64,000 nt of DNA, taken from positions 7,197,001-7,261,000 of the forward strand of contig NC_134025.1 of the NCBI RefSeq assembly GCF_964204645.1, given 5' to 3'. The position numbers were made by a program, and so were the translations under genes. Source of the stretch: Tubulanus polymorphus (Eukaryota; Nemertea; Palaeonemertea; Tubulaniformes; Tubulanidae). The first letter of the stretch is position 1; the number at the start of each line of letters is the position of its first letter. The notes beneath the pieces are model-generated. The model made no database searches, had not been told where the DNA came from, and saw nothing but the letters and a program-made list of their open reading frames with translations. Positions 40,300 to 52,780 of the stretch are shown here, one piece after another.

Positions 40300-43106
40300 C
40301 CGTGGCACTAGTTAGTAGCAGTACTTACCATTATTTTGGCATTGCAGTATTCATTTTGTTGGAATTGGATTGCTCCTGTTTTCGACCCCCTCTATCCTAG
40401 GTATTATATAAAACATCAGAAGTATTTCTATGAGGTACCTTCGATATTGGGATCAAAAACCTTTTGCATCAGGCCCCTGACCCTGTAAACTAACTGAGCC
40501 TTTTTTTCTAGCTTCTGTCTTAAGTCTGAATGCAATTTCTTTTCCAATTATTAGGCCTACTACCACCTACGTGCTTATTGGAAATTGCTAATTGCTAATA
40601 TAGCTCTACCATTTAGATTTTCAGGATTGCATAATAATTAACATATTTATGAACGGCCCTTTTGGACGGTGTTCTAAATATCCTACTAAATTTTAGTAGC
40701 ATACGTTTATTTGTGCATGAAATATCAGAACGGACGTGTCATAATGTATTTATGCTTATCATTTTCTGTATGTAATGACACATAATTGTAGTAATCAATT
40801 CAGACACTATATCAGTAATAGACTGAGTCTAATCACCAAGTATTCTACGGTTTAATTGCGTAATCACTTGTTTTTCACATTTGTAGTTCACATATCATTT
40901 CCTGTTCAAAGTCTTGTTAGCCTCATTATTAAGGAGATAAAGAACTTTTTCTTAAATTATTAAGACTGTGGGAACTAGAAATCAAGCTCCTGTTGAATTC
41001 ATTTTAGGATAGTTGCTTTAAGCAATTTTTTAAATTCATTTTCCAAAGTACGTGTTACCCATTAGAGATTGATACATCATTGAAAATGAAATTTATTAGC
41101 TTAGTTACAGGTTGGACAATATAGACAATATATAGACAATGGAATAAAGAGCATTCTAAATGGAAATAATCTGACTGTAGGCCCTATAATGTTTCTGCTT
41201 TAAAGTAAGAAAGCATAATAATTGCCACGTTTATTAAAAACATTGTCTTTTCTTCGATGAATTTATTGTTGCAAGTAATCCGTACAACACCTATGCTACA
41301 GTTCACCAAAGGGTTAAGTGTTTAAAGGTAGGTCTCTCTTAACTCGGTAGTGGAATGAGGCCACATTAGTGCATTATTATGTGTACATTTTCTCTGTATA
41401 ATTGTGTCACTATCAGCTGGAACTGTGTACACAGCGCAATCATTTGACAGTCCTTCCTGTAAGTAACTTGTCTACTGTGCATTTGTTTACCTAAAAACTT
41501 TATCATCAGATTTTTCTTTTCGTGTAATGTACTCCCGACTTGAGCGGATTAATTATGCAAATTATTTTAAGCCGTGTATTTTGACAGGTGTCTGAAAATA
41601 GTGCACTCGTATTTAATGACTGGCTATGTTGTTTGTGTTCCGGATATGCCAGACATTTCTGACAGGACATACAATTTGCCTGGTAAAACTTTTGAACTGA
41701 TTTGAGTAGAACTTTTTAAGTTTCATAGTTTAAATTTTGTCCTACAATTTTCTAGACAGGTATTTAAACTATTTTTCTGTGAACTTCATAAGTGAAATTG
41801 ATAATTCGATATCACTGAATTCATTAGCTTAATATCAACTTGAATAACCCTATTACCTGGGGTTACCTTTTTGTTCATCTGAAGGGTGGTCCTATGGCCT
41901 AGCGTCAAGAGAGCTATTTGATTTCCAGGGACTAGACAGGTTGTGGTTAGTTTGTGTTTAATATCAATGATTGAGATGATTTCCAGGGAATATTTCACCA
42001 GTGCCCTTCACACTTCCATGGAAACATCACTGCACTAGGCTGATCAACAAATATTGATTCTATTTTGAGTCATTGATGAACAAAAGATAACTGGTTTTAT
42101 GGGCTAATGTGTGATTTTACTTATTTGCCCATCGTCCTACATAGTCAGTCAAGTGTTCTAGAATTAATGACAGTGGATCATACAAATCCTATTGAAAACC
42201 TGATTGACATGAATGGTTTATTCTATTGGTCCCTGCGTTTAAAATATTGAAAGATTGCAGTATTTGAGATATCAATATTTATGTTGAAAGAATTAAAATC
42301 ACAATTCTGAGGCTGATTCATACTTTCAAACAGTGTTTACTAGTTCTCGTAGTCTGAATGAGATCTTTCTTGGTCTCAGAGAGTAAAAAGAAGATCTCCC
42401 TCGGGTTCGCTGTTTATGTAATTTACTCTTAAACAACAGATAAGCCATTTTTCAGATGTGAGTCAATCTCCCGGATTCCTGCGGGATATCAAAATATTTT
42501 TAGAGTGAGAATCGTGTTCTTTGTGTCTGGAAACGAAAAAACGGCTGGCTGGCTGAGCTGGCTTGTTGCTTCATCCATCTGCATCTTGTCAGAGATTGAG
42601 TTTATTACTAACATCTCCGTTCTCTGCGGCGGTCCAGTGTGACAGATTAATTTCGAAGAGACTATCACTGACACGATATCTACATCTTGAACTCGATACA
42701 TACATATATCGATTCGAATAAATAAGCAACTTCTGATACATCGCTTTCTAGGGGACATTTTTCACTGGTGTACAGTGCGTATGCAGCAGAAAAACCAGAG
42801 TTTGGATTTGTCTCGTTTCATTGTCAATAACAGATAAATTCGTGTTCCCGAAATTAGTGGTCCCAAATGAATCGATATCAATAGACTCCAGTGGATATTA
42901 TATAATAATGGTCTACAATACAGCTGAATCAGAAAAAAATTCCTCGCTTGTGTATTTATGAGTGCGAAATAAGCGGGCAGGCGTGAAACGACGAAATATG
43001 AACAACAATTTTTGCTGTGTGTATTTCAGGTCCAGTGCAGTACGGAGATATGCTGGCGGCGCGTCGTAGATTAGTGAGTTTTCGGATTTAACATTACCAA
43101 CCGAGA

Positions 43107-43163
43107 ATGGAATCTGAGGTGAATTACAGAAGTTCAACTGGTCGGAAATCCAGCTACCATAAG
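43107..43163 (+). CDS. candidate alternative first coding exon of the RIN-like gene
   Basis: ATG at 43107 opens 19 codons (MESEVNYRSSTGRKSSYHK) ending in phase 0 exactly at a strong GTAAGT donor. The downstream exon at 46347 also enters in phase 0, so this exon can splice to it directly and would give a protein of about 1,463 residues. It lies in a small CpG-containing patch, as expected of a promoter. It is not needed if the exon at 45401 is used; which one is expressed cannot be decided from sequence. Confidence 0.45.
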
Positions 43164-44110
43164 GTAAGTTGTGTTAAGATTTAAATCAATATACACAATG
43201 CGAAGTTACAAAAATATTTACAGGAAACAAGTACCATAGAACTGTACTATACACATATAATTTCAAACTGTCAAATTAAATGTAAATTCAGACCCCGATT
43301 TAACATACTTCCCCGCAAATTTATCAATTCTGATTTACGACTTAAGGTAAGACTTGAACGACAGGGTCTAGCTCGCAGAATATGTCATTTATGATTTCGT
43401 GTCGTGTTGATTATGTACCACATTATGCGAGTGATTTGCTCTAGATTTCTGCGCCTTTTGAAGTGGCCATAAAACCATTAGTCAAAAAAATTGTTCCATT
43501 CAATCGTTGGAATAATGAGCAGTTTAAAGAACTATTCTTTCGGCATTGAAATGCTGTTGTAAATTTTTCGAAATTTTCAATCAATACGAAAAACAACATT
43601 AATTGGTAGGAGTTTTGGTATTTTAGTTTGTATATGGTAGTTTATTGTTAGCGTTCTCAACGGGAGAGTGGAATATTGTCTGGTTCCGCGGAATCATTCC
43701 TGAAATAGATTCCCCTGTGGAGTCATACAGTACAGAGCTTTTGATTGAATATTTTTATGTAAAGAAAAATGCCTTTGATAGGATTAGCCATATTTTCCAT
43801 TTGTCTGGCTCCGTATTCTTTGTGTCACTCAGCATTCTTTGATTTGTTTTAATCAAATATGCGTACATTACATGCTTGTAGAAAAGTCAGTCAAAATGAT
43901 TACTTTGTGGTTCTTCGTTGTCAAAAAAGTTTGTTTATTTTTAGTGAAGTGTTGACAAAACTAATTGAGACGTCCAACATGTTGTGAAATAAAACAAAGG
44001 CAGTAGGAATTGACATAGGCCTATTGACAGGCACTGCAATTACCATGTTAGCCATCTATAGATATTTGACAACAAATTCATATTCTCAGAATCTTGGAAT
44101 CTTCAGTACA

Positions 44111-44352
44111 AGTTTCTCATGAGAGGTGCAGTGGCCTAGTGGTTTAAGCCGCCGGTCACTGGTCTCGTCAATCCAGGGTTTATGGGTCCAAACCCTGGTG
44201 GCAACAGGAGTTTTTTGGTCGAAGGTTCTTCTTTGGTTTCTCCCTCATTGGGGAAATATAAAATCAAACCTGCTAATAATGCCCTGCATGGCGCTCAGTG
44301 GGTTGAGGCTATTAAAAAAAGATTAAATTAAAAACATTAAGTTTCTTTTGAG
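44111..44352 (+). mobile_element. tRNA-derived SINE with target-site duplication
   Basis: The insert, 44124-44338, starts with a tRNA-like head. A box A-like TGGCCTAGTGG is at 44132-44142 and a box B-like GGTCCAAACCC at 44185-44195 (10 of 11 match to GGTTCRANNCC). A non-tRNA body follows, then an A-rich tail around 44311-44334. It is flanked by AAGTTTCTCATGAG (44110-44123) and AAGTTTCTTTTGAG (44339-44352), a 14-bp duplication with two differences, typical of LINE-mediated insertion. It is not a working tRNA gene, because the arms do not fold into a canonical cloverleaf. It lies in the first intron of the RIN-like gene if the 43107 exon is used. Confidence 0.8.
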
Positions 44353-44412
44353 ATTTCTTCACAAACAGACAGGTTCTTAAACAGTGTTTGAAATTTTGTA
44401 TATCGACATATC

Positions 44413-44666
44413 CAGGGGTAGATCTAGGGTGTGATTCAGGGAGGGGTGCACCCCCAAAAAAGGGAATATATGTAATTAAAAGGGTACCCCAAAAGAAAGC
44501 TCATCAGAAAACATTAACTCATTTTTGAAAAAAACAGAGGACAAACTTATGAATTCTATTGTTTATGTATCTGTTTAATGTTTTCATTTCCCCATAAAAT
44601 TTCAGGGCATTTTGTGACATTTTTAGGGGTGCGCACCCCTGCACCCTCCCCTTGGATCCGCCCTTG
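44413..44666. mobile_element. second copy of the CAGGGGCGGATC-ended miniature element
   Basis: The left end is CAGGGGTAGATCTAGGG. The right end, read on the minus strand, is CAAGGGCGGATCCAAGG. Internal GGGGTGCACCCC and GGGGTGCGCACCCC blocks lie near each end. The ends match those of the element at 24000-24300, so the two belong to one family. Clean target duplications are not visible, suggesting age. It lies only 61 bp from the SINE, in the same intron. Confidence 0.65.
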
Positions 44667-45400
44667 TGAATCTTTGATTTTGTTAGTAGCATTGTGGCTT
44701 GTACATACAAGAGATCAGAAGTACTCTATGATGTCCTCGTTCTGCAATTTGCATTTATAATGTGAATTCCATATAAATTATACACATATCAAAACAAATT
44801 CTCAGTAACCGGAAGTCACATAAAAGTCATTATCGACTTTACTATGAAAGGTGACAGGCCATAAATTGGCCGTGTGCCATTTTGCCGTAATGGAAAAATA
44901 CTTTTTTAAATACCAACATTGAATGCAAAGTGTAGGCAGGGCTTTATGTTGATGTGATTGACTGGCGCTATCTATTTAGGATTGAATCCGACACAGTTCC
45001 TTCCCAGATCAACACACCTCTCAGTAGGCTTGGCGGAATGAATTCATATCATTTTTTTTTGTGGAAAAGTTATCGGTACATACCAGACGCTTACTCCGAT
45101 CGAGGACATGTATTGTGTGCAAACAAAGAGTCATAATTCCGAGTAATGATATTATGTTACATGGCGATTTGACCACAAACCGTGGAGACAAGAACAACAT
45201 ATAATGATCTTATATTGATAATCTTGTGTATAGTACTAGTAATATACTCAACAATTTAGTTCATACGATCGAATTTAGAAATTAGTTCTTCAAAGTGCGT
45301 ACGTCAATGAACCATTCTTGTGACAAACTTCAATGGATTCAAACTTATATTTTCAACGACTCTCAAACAGCGTGCTGGAATAACGTAGGTTTAGACGTAT

Positions 45401-48400
45401 ATGTCCGGCAGTCTGGGTCTAATGATGGGCATTAGGAATAGCTCTTCCACTGAAATCATGTTATCCGATCCAGTAGAACCACGAAAATCACTGCAAAATA
45501 TTGAGGATGTAAGTTAGTAATCATAAATATTTGACAGTATATTTGTACTCAAGATGATGTTGATACGATCCAGTTTCATGATAGCATTTCAGTTGCGGAT
45601 CTTTTTTTCAATTTCACTATCCGAATATGATTATCAAAATTTGTAACGCTTGAATATTCAATTAGATTTTCACAGATCTAATTCAGTTTATGTTTATGTA
45701 ACCTGTTTGAGAAATTTGAATGTGACATTGGAGATGTTTCACATATATCTGTAATGATGTCTGGATGTTCACGCACAATATTATTGGTATTCATACGATT
45801 TTGATATATTTTCGTCTGTACATGGGGATATATTGCTGAATGGTTGTTTGAACAGTCTGATATTTTATTGTATGATATTCTCTCGGTTTATACAGTAGAG
45901 ATTAATGGTGTATTTATATCACGCAATATTATATAACGTATAGCTTAACGATTGACCTGTTGTAGCGTTGGAATATTAATCATTTTTATGAATAATATCC
46001 CTATATAATTGATGTGCTGGAATAAGAAGTTTCATTATTATTATGAACCAAATATCAGCTAACCTAAAAAAAGCAACTAATTTGTCAAATCAAAAGATTC
46101 TGAAGATTTGCATTTTTATGGATGATTAGTTTCAAATGAACTATAAGTGCCTGGCATAACATCCTCTGCCCCAAAATCCAAGCATTTGTCATAATATTGT
46201 GAACCAATGACCTGATTATTCAAAGTTAGAAAGACAATGCTGGTATTTCATTACTGTAATGTTTGACCAGGCGCTCCTTAATGCGTTTGATGAAACATGG
46301 TAATTATGATTCCAAGCTGTCAACAGTAATTTCCTCATTATTTCAGCTTCTGAGCAGCATAGCCGATGACCTAGATTTCCTCCTCAATGACCTATATAAA
46401 AACTATCCACAGATCGGTCCAACTCGGGTCTCACCATGGGATGAAGAAGGTATAATTCCAAGCGAAAAACAGTAAGTGCTTCATCCAAAAGAGATATCTA
46501 AAACATTCTTTTTGGTCTAATTTCTTTTGTGCTATAAAATCTTGCAAACATTACGTAACATATGAAACAGGAATCAAGAATGAAAGCTGAATTATTTAAT
46601 CGTAATCATTTTCAGCGCTTCAATATTCGAGCAGTACATGGCAGGAGTTGAAGCTGATGATGAGGCATCGGATGATGAAATGCCACGGTCCGATGCAGAT
46701 GTGTCTTGCCAAAACTCTGTCATCTCAAGTCATCTCGACATATTTGCTTTAGAAGATTCTGAAAAGGTGACTTTTGCCGATCAATTGATTCCTATATTAA
46801 TAAATCTTAGAACATTTTATAAATTGCGTCGTGATTAAATTGTGTACCGAATCATATCCTGCTCAACCAGTTCTAAATGATAATTATTGTATCATACAAA
46901 ACAATGAACCAGCATCTAAAAAGTGATTGTATTTATTAAAGCTTTGTAGTTACGTACATTGACGTATATGCATGTTATATGTATTATCTTCTTCATGCAG
47001 GCGCTGCATATTCCTGAAAGAGAGGAAATAGAAGAACCTGCTGCTCCATTATCATTGATTGAGCGTCTCATCAAGACCCATCCCATCTGGTACCTTCCCG
47101 ATGTCGACCGCAATGAAGCTACTAGCATTCTTCGCAACCATAATGTCGGCGTAAGTACTTGAACTTTAAAGTACTGTACAGGATATATTATCAATCTATT
47201 GATACTATCATTGAACTGAAATTGTTCTACTGTTACATCGTTTTTTAGACGTTTTTGGTTCGTCAATCTAGTCACAAAGACACGATGGCATTATCATTGA
47301 AACTAAATCACAGCGACCCAGGGTTGGACCATTATTTGATCGAATTCACAGACAAAGGTTTACACGTAGAAGGCTCAAACCATTATTTTCCAGCAATGCC
47401 TCTTCTCATAACACATTATACTGAAACTCTGTAAGTCAATTTAATAGATGGATACATAAATTCATGGATGAACAAGAAGATATTCATTGTTGATTAACCT
47501 GTTTATGCCAGATTGACCAGAAAACAGCTGTGCCTTCAGAATTCTTGACATTGTATATGGCATCATTCGATTGTATCTTGATAGAAATTGTTGGTAATGT
47601 ATCCATTCATTTACAGGGATGAACTACCAATTCAGTTGAAACTTCCTAACTTGATTTTAAAAGCTGAAACTGTTGAGCACCTCGCATCACTGGCAAATCT
47701 TGGTCAAGGTAGCTATCATCGAAAATACCGTACATGAAAATCGATCATACGGTAGGTGTTACATTGGAAAGCATCATCTCATTTTATTTCATTATAGGAT
47801 TTTGGACCGCATATTTCGATGGAAATGATAATGAGAATTTTGTCGAAATCGAATGCCCGAGAAGATCTGCATCACCGGATACAACGCTCGTTGCGCACAC
47901 TGTTAGTTCACCAATATCGATTGGTAAATTCATCCAGAATAAACCGAAACGAGACATTTTCCAGACACCTTCAGGATCGAGTCTATTGTCGGATTGTTCA
48001 TTAATGTTGTTGCAATCATCAAACATTCAATCAAACTTGGATACATGGGAATCTCCAAATGAACTCAATGCGTTTAGTCGTGGTCAAGAATCAAAATTCT
48101 CTACGTCGAAAAGCATGAACAAATTTTCAGCTGGTTTCGGGGCTGAAAGCTCTGAATATCCTGATACTCAACAGCTGGATGAAGTTCAAACAAAAGAATG
48201 CAATTTTTCTGAAAAACTCGATACGTTTAAAGCTTTAACGAAGTCACAGTGTTATCATTTCAATACGGAAGAACTCATGTTTGAAACAGTAGAATCTCAT
48301 TGTAGCGATATTAGATATAAACCGAAAGATGACAGGTTATCTCTAAAAAGTATATCCAGTTTCACTGATGTGGAACATTGGCACGATCCACCTCCACTTC

Positions 48401-51400
48401 CGGAAAGGAATTACAGCATTGGAGAGGAAGACCACTTGTCTCTTAGTTCATCGAATGTGCCAAGAAACTCTAAAAGTGATAAATATGAGTCCGCGAATGA
48501 ATATTTTTCTGGAAATTTTAGTGATCGATTGAGCGATTATGAAGATGTATGGACAAATTCACCATGTACGAGTGCCTCAAATCTGCATCAGTTATCAATA
48601 CCGAAAATAGAACTTAGTAAACCTGGCTCTGAGAGTTTGTCAAGCATATCTTGTAACGAACAGTCTCTCTCAAAAACAGGCAGTCTGTCATTCCTGAATG
48701 CTGTGTATAACGGGGATGATCATTCGAAGTTACAAAGAGCTGATAGTTTAGGTTTCATAAATCCTATGTTTGAGCAGTATACTGTTGATAGACGCGATGT
48801 CAAAAGAAATGAAAAAGAGGTAGCAAGTGTCATTGTGGATGTTTTTCCAAATGATGTTTCTGTGTGTCATTCTAAACATCTTAGAGTTTCTGTCAAGGAT
48901 GATGAATTATCAAGCTTGTCATATGAGATGAATTCAAGTCCAGAGATGTTGATGTTCGATGCACTTGAAAGTAGTCATTCAAGTGATTCAAAATGTCTTC
49001 CGCCCCCACCACCGAAAACGTGTAAGAACAGGACAAAATTACCTGATGTGCTCATGTGTTCATCAGAAAATATGTTCAGCCGTGATGAGCATTGTAATGA
49101 ACCACCTCCTGTGCCACCAAGACGAAGAAAACAAAGAAGAAGTTCTGTTCCAAATATACCGAAGAAAGAATGTCCAATACCAAACAGGACAAAATCTGTG
49201 TACGTTCCAACTACAGAAAAAGAGTCCCTTCCGTCATTTTCACCTGCTGAAGATAAAATATGCAGCGATGTTGCAACAGCGGTTGCAGATATTGAAAGTA
49301 GTTTACAGGACATAACGTTCGAACTGGAAAAACTTGATGCAGCGCAAAAGACTGAAACTGATGAAGATTATACCGAATTGCCAACATCTAGTCAACATGC
49401 GAATGTGGAAAGTATGAACGATGGATTGAAAAGTGATAATGACATGCTTCACAATACTCATAATGGCCATTTGAAACATTCTCTTATGAATAGTGCCCGA
49501 TTACAGAATCTCCATGCATTTGTGCCTATTCGAAACTCTGTGACATCCAACCGAACTTCGTTTTCAGAAACTTCAACAGTTGAAGATTTACTACGAATGA
49601 CATCACCCGGGTTAAGCGACAACGGTCACGAAATGGGCGATCATGTACCATCTTATGACAACTTGAACTGCACTATGCCTCCTCTTTCTGCGGCAAGTGT
49701 CAGCACTGTGTTTTGTAAGCCGTGGGATAGTAGTTTGTGGGAGAATTTACTCCAAAACACGACAAGTGGTTGTCGTTTATCTGTCCGTTCTTCCCAACTT
49801 CCTTTACCAAACAAAGATAAGATAAACGATTCGATGCTAGATTGGATCAATAAACCGGATGATGGTACATCAATTTACGGTGGACTGAAATCTGTTGATA
49901 ACATAAGTTGCATTTCATTAGCTGATAGTTGGACATATCAAGCAGCCGATATTGCGCCAGTTATACCGATAAAGTGTGCAAAGGCTACCACAATGCTGGC
50001 TACTGAACACCATAGTTACCATGCTTCACAAATTGAGAAGGATATTCAAAACGATACGCCGATTTGTATGAGAAAGAATCATCCCGTTAAAGAAGAAAAT
50101 GAGAATCGCGTTACAGAAAATTGTTCACCAACGATGGAGAATATTTCTAACTCCTGGGTGAATATATCTCTGGATAATCCAACAACACGACCAGTGACTA
50201 TTTCCAAATTTCCCACTGATTCTGTGACAGGGAGAAATAGTTTCTTTTCCAGTCTCAGTAAGTGTAAACCTTTCAATACATGAAATGTCTCTCATTCTAT
50301 GAAATTTTTTTAATTTCTCGCCAAAAATCTAATTTTCAGGTGCTCCACGACTTGTAAGCTTGAAGAATCGTGGAAAGGAACCAGGCATTAAGATCTGTTC
50401 TTTTATTCATAAGTAAGACGATATCGATTTTGAAATAACTTGCATATTCTTGACTCAAAATGTATAAGCTACATGCATCATTTGTATTCAGGTTGGCTAT
50501 GGATCATTGCACAACCTTTGGTGTAACCATTGACAATTTTATCCAATGCACAACAGAGAGCTGCGAGAAAAGTCCTCAGGTCGCAATGCGTAATGTAAGT
50601 CATTATAATTCCTGTAATATACAGTACCCTACCTTTAAGTTTCATTTAATTTGGCTTCATTTTATGCACAATTTCCATGTATGTTCACTACAGGTACGGC
50701 AGTTCATGAGTGGAATCAAGAATTATCTTACGAAACATGGTGAAGGAAATTTGGAAGATATAATTGAAGAAGAGCGTAATAAGGTTGATATATACTTAGC
50801 TCTCCAACAGTTTCCTTCACCAGAAATACACACAGTATATAGAGGGGTTTAATATGTGTTGATGATTTGCTTTGTTTACACAGTTACAATGTGACGAATT
50901 CTTGAACATCGACGCCATCATAGAAGGAGCACTTCACAAGTGCGTAATTAAACCACTCAAACAGCACTTGTACTCCTTATTTGTACACCACTATACAAAG
51001 TAAGTAGTGATAATATGATAATTTGCATATTTTGTACCATGGAAATGTTGCCATTAAACATATCTAGCTTTCATATTACTCAGTAGTGGCATTTTGTTGA
51101 TGTGTTTCAGGAATGGCAGTTTAGAATTATTGTCAAATAATATCAAATATGCACAGACGAAAACTCCTGAAGAATTAGGAGTTCGGGTGAGTTTTAAATA
51201 CATCTACTTGTATGACAATACGGCAGTTGAGAACATACTTTTCAAAGAATGAATTTTCTTTAATTCCAGCCAGGGTTGGTTCCTCCTCAGGGCACATCTC
51301 TAGATATTATCAATCATTTTCTGAAGAAGATGCAAAGAGCTTACTCTCCTTTGAAAAAGCTGGAAAACCTACTAGGTGCTACGGATTCGATTTACAAAGG

Positions 51401-52485
51401 GGTGAGTGGACCAACAATTCAATGATAATTATTCTCCTAGTAAAATGATTTATGACAATTTCTTAATTTTGTAAACTTAAGGTGCAAGAATTGGATGGAG
51501 ATCAGTTGAAGCCAGTTAGTTGCATGGGAGCAGATGGTAAGCAAGAGTGTTTCTATGATCTTACTACCCGTAGTTTTATCATCACTGATTTCTCTAGATT
51601 GAAATAACTTGATTCGTCATACAGATTTCTTGCCGATGTTGATATGTGTGCTAGTCAAATGTAATCTCGTCTGTGCTGAGGTTGAGGCTGATTATATGTG
51701 GGGTTTGTTACACCAGTCGCTACTCAATGGTGAAGGTGGATATTATTTAACGATGCTCAGCAGTGCTGTCCATGTTCTAAAAACTCTGCGTGAAGTCGAA
51801 GAGACTAATGCGAGCTTTGTTATGAGACAGGTAATTATCTAAAACATATCTTCAAACTTTAATTGTCATAAGGTATTCAATGACTTTCCTCATGATTTTA
51901 GCCAAGTGTTCAGAGTATAAGCGAGATGCAGGGCTTCTTGAAAGTATTGATACCAGATGAAGTGAATGACAGTATTCTATCTCATTCGTTACCGATTCGG
52001 CCGAACATGACGACGAAAGAAGTGTGTAAGTAGTACAAAATGAACTCTTTAAGATACAGAAAATTTGCCCTTAAGGTCATTATCAGTAATGCTCACCTTT
52101 CACCTTGTTTACAGGTAATATGATTGCACATAAATTTCGGATAACAAATCCTCAGGACTATGGTCTGTTTGAACTCATCAATAAACAAGGTAAAGTTATC
52201 GGTAGTAGCAATTTGAGGAACCAGTTCGCCATTCTGTCAGTAGAATTAATTCAAAGATAGCTACATGCTTAGTTTTAGTTGATTTAGATTTCAGATCTCT
52301 GGAACTGAGGTGAAACCAGACACGCCGATAGATAAACATTTGACATTTACTTCTTTTCAGAAACGCAATTACATGACACCCAGTTACCACTTACAATAAG
52401 ACTAGATCTTCAGTTGGAGGGCAAAGACTGTAGTTTTGCATACAAACGAATCAATGCAAAATTTGCCTGGCCATTGCATCTATAA
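45401..52485 (+). CDS. RIN/Sprint-family Rab5 GEF (SH2, Pro-rich, VPS9, RA-like), about 1,480 aa
   Basis: Ras effector and Rab5-type exchange factor acting at early endosomes, in the Sprint/RIN1-3 family. Exons: 45401-45508, 46347-46471, 46616-46766, 47001-47150, 47249-47430, 47617-47708, 47798-50257, 50340-50412, 50492-50594, 50694-50783, 50884-50999, 51111-51186, 51270-51401, 51482-51536, 51625-51830, 51902-52025, 52115-52189, 52361-52485; all phases join, ending in TAA. SH2 covers about residues 158-245, with WYLPDVDRNEA and the phosphotyrosine Arg in TFLVRQSS. The 820-codon exon has SH3-type Pro motifs (DPPPLPER, PPPPPK, PPPVPPRRRKQRR). RH/VPS9 follows: MSGIKNYL, EFLNIDAIIEGALHK, PEELGVR, AYSPLKKL, then GADDFLPML and GEGGYYLTML with the Asp and Tyr essential for exchange. 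The last exons fit an RA domain. ATG 45401 follows an in-frame TAG at 45392. Its length is nearer Drosophila Sprint than the human RINs (783-985). Confidence 0.92.
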
Positions 52486-52774
52486 TTCATCTGTGAAAAC
52501 GATTGTACCATGTAGAGATTGACAGAATCTGATTGATATACCGACCATGAAATGTGTATTTTGACAAACAATTGTTTTCTGATTAAGATTGATTGTACAT
52601 TTTGTGACTAATACATTTTAATGTAAAAAGCAGTTTATAAAATCGAAGTCTATCCTATTGTAATTAAGACCGACCAGTTATGTCCATTGTTTTTTTAAAT
52701 TTCAGTAGCCAGGCTACCAAATCCTCTGAATTGGCTTATCTTGTTCATGCAATTGTATTCATAATAGTATATTA

Positions 52775-52780
52775 AATAAA
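52775..52780 (+). terminator. poly(A) signal of the RIN-like gene
   Basis: AATAAA 290 bp after the TAA, in AT-rich sequence. It is the first clear hexamer downstream. Confidence 0.55.

Larger units (their letters stand above)
39473..43106. other. intergenic region with foldback repeat
   Basis: No coding exon found between the cysteine-synthase-like gene and the first candidate exon of the RIN-like gene. It holds a small CpG-containing patch (39.57-39.96 kb) with a perfect inverted ETS-type motif at 39905-39923, and the TA-cored foldback at 40123-40299. An upstream non-coding exon of the next gene could lie here but is not demonstrable. Confidence 0.5.

Noticed and set aside
44126-44200. tRNA gene
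   Set aside because: A and B box-like sequences are present, but the arms do not form a cloverleaf and the unit is flanked by a target duplication and A-rich tail, so it is a SINE head.
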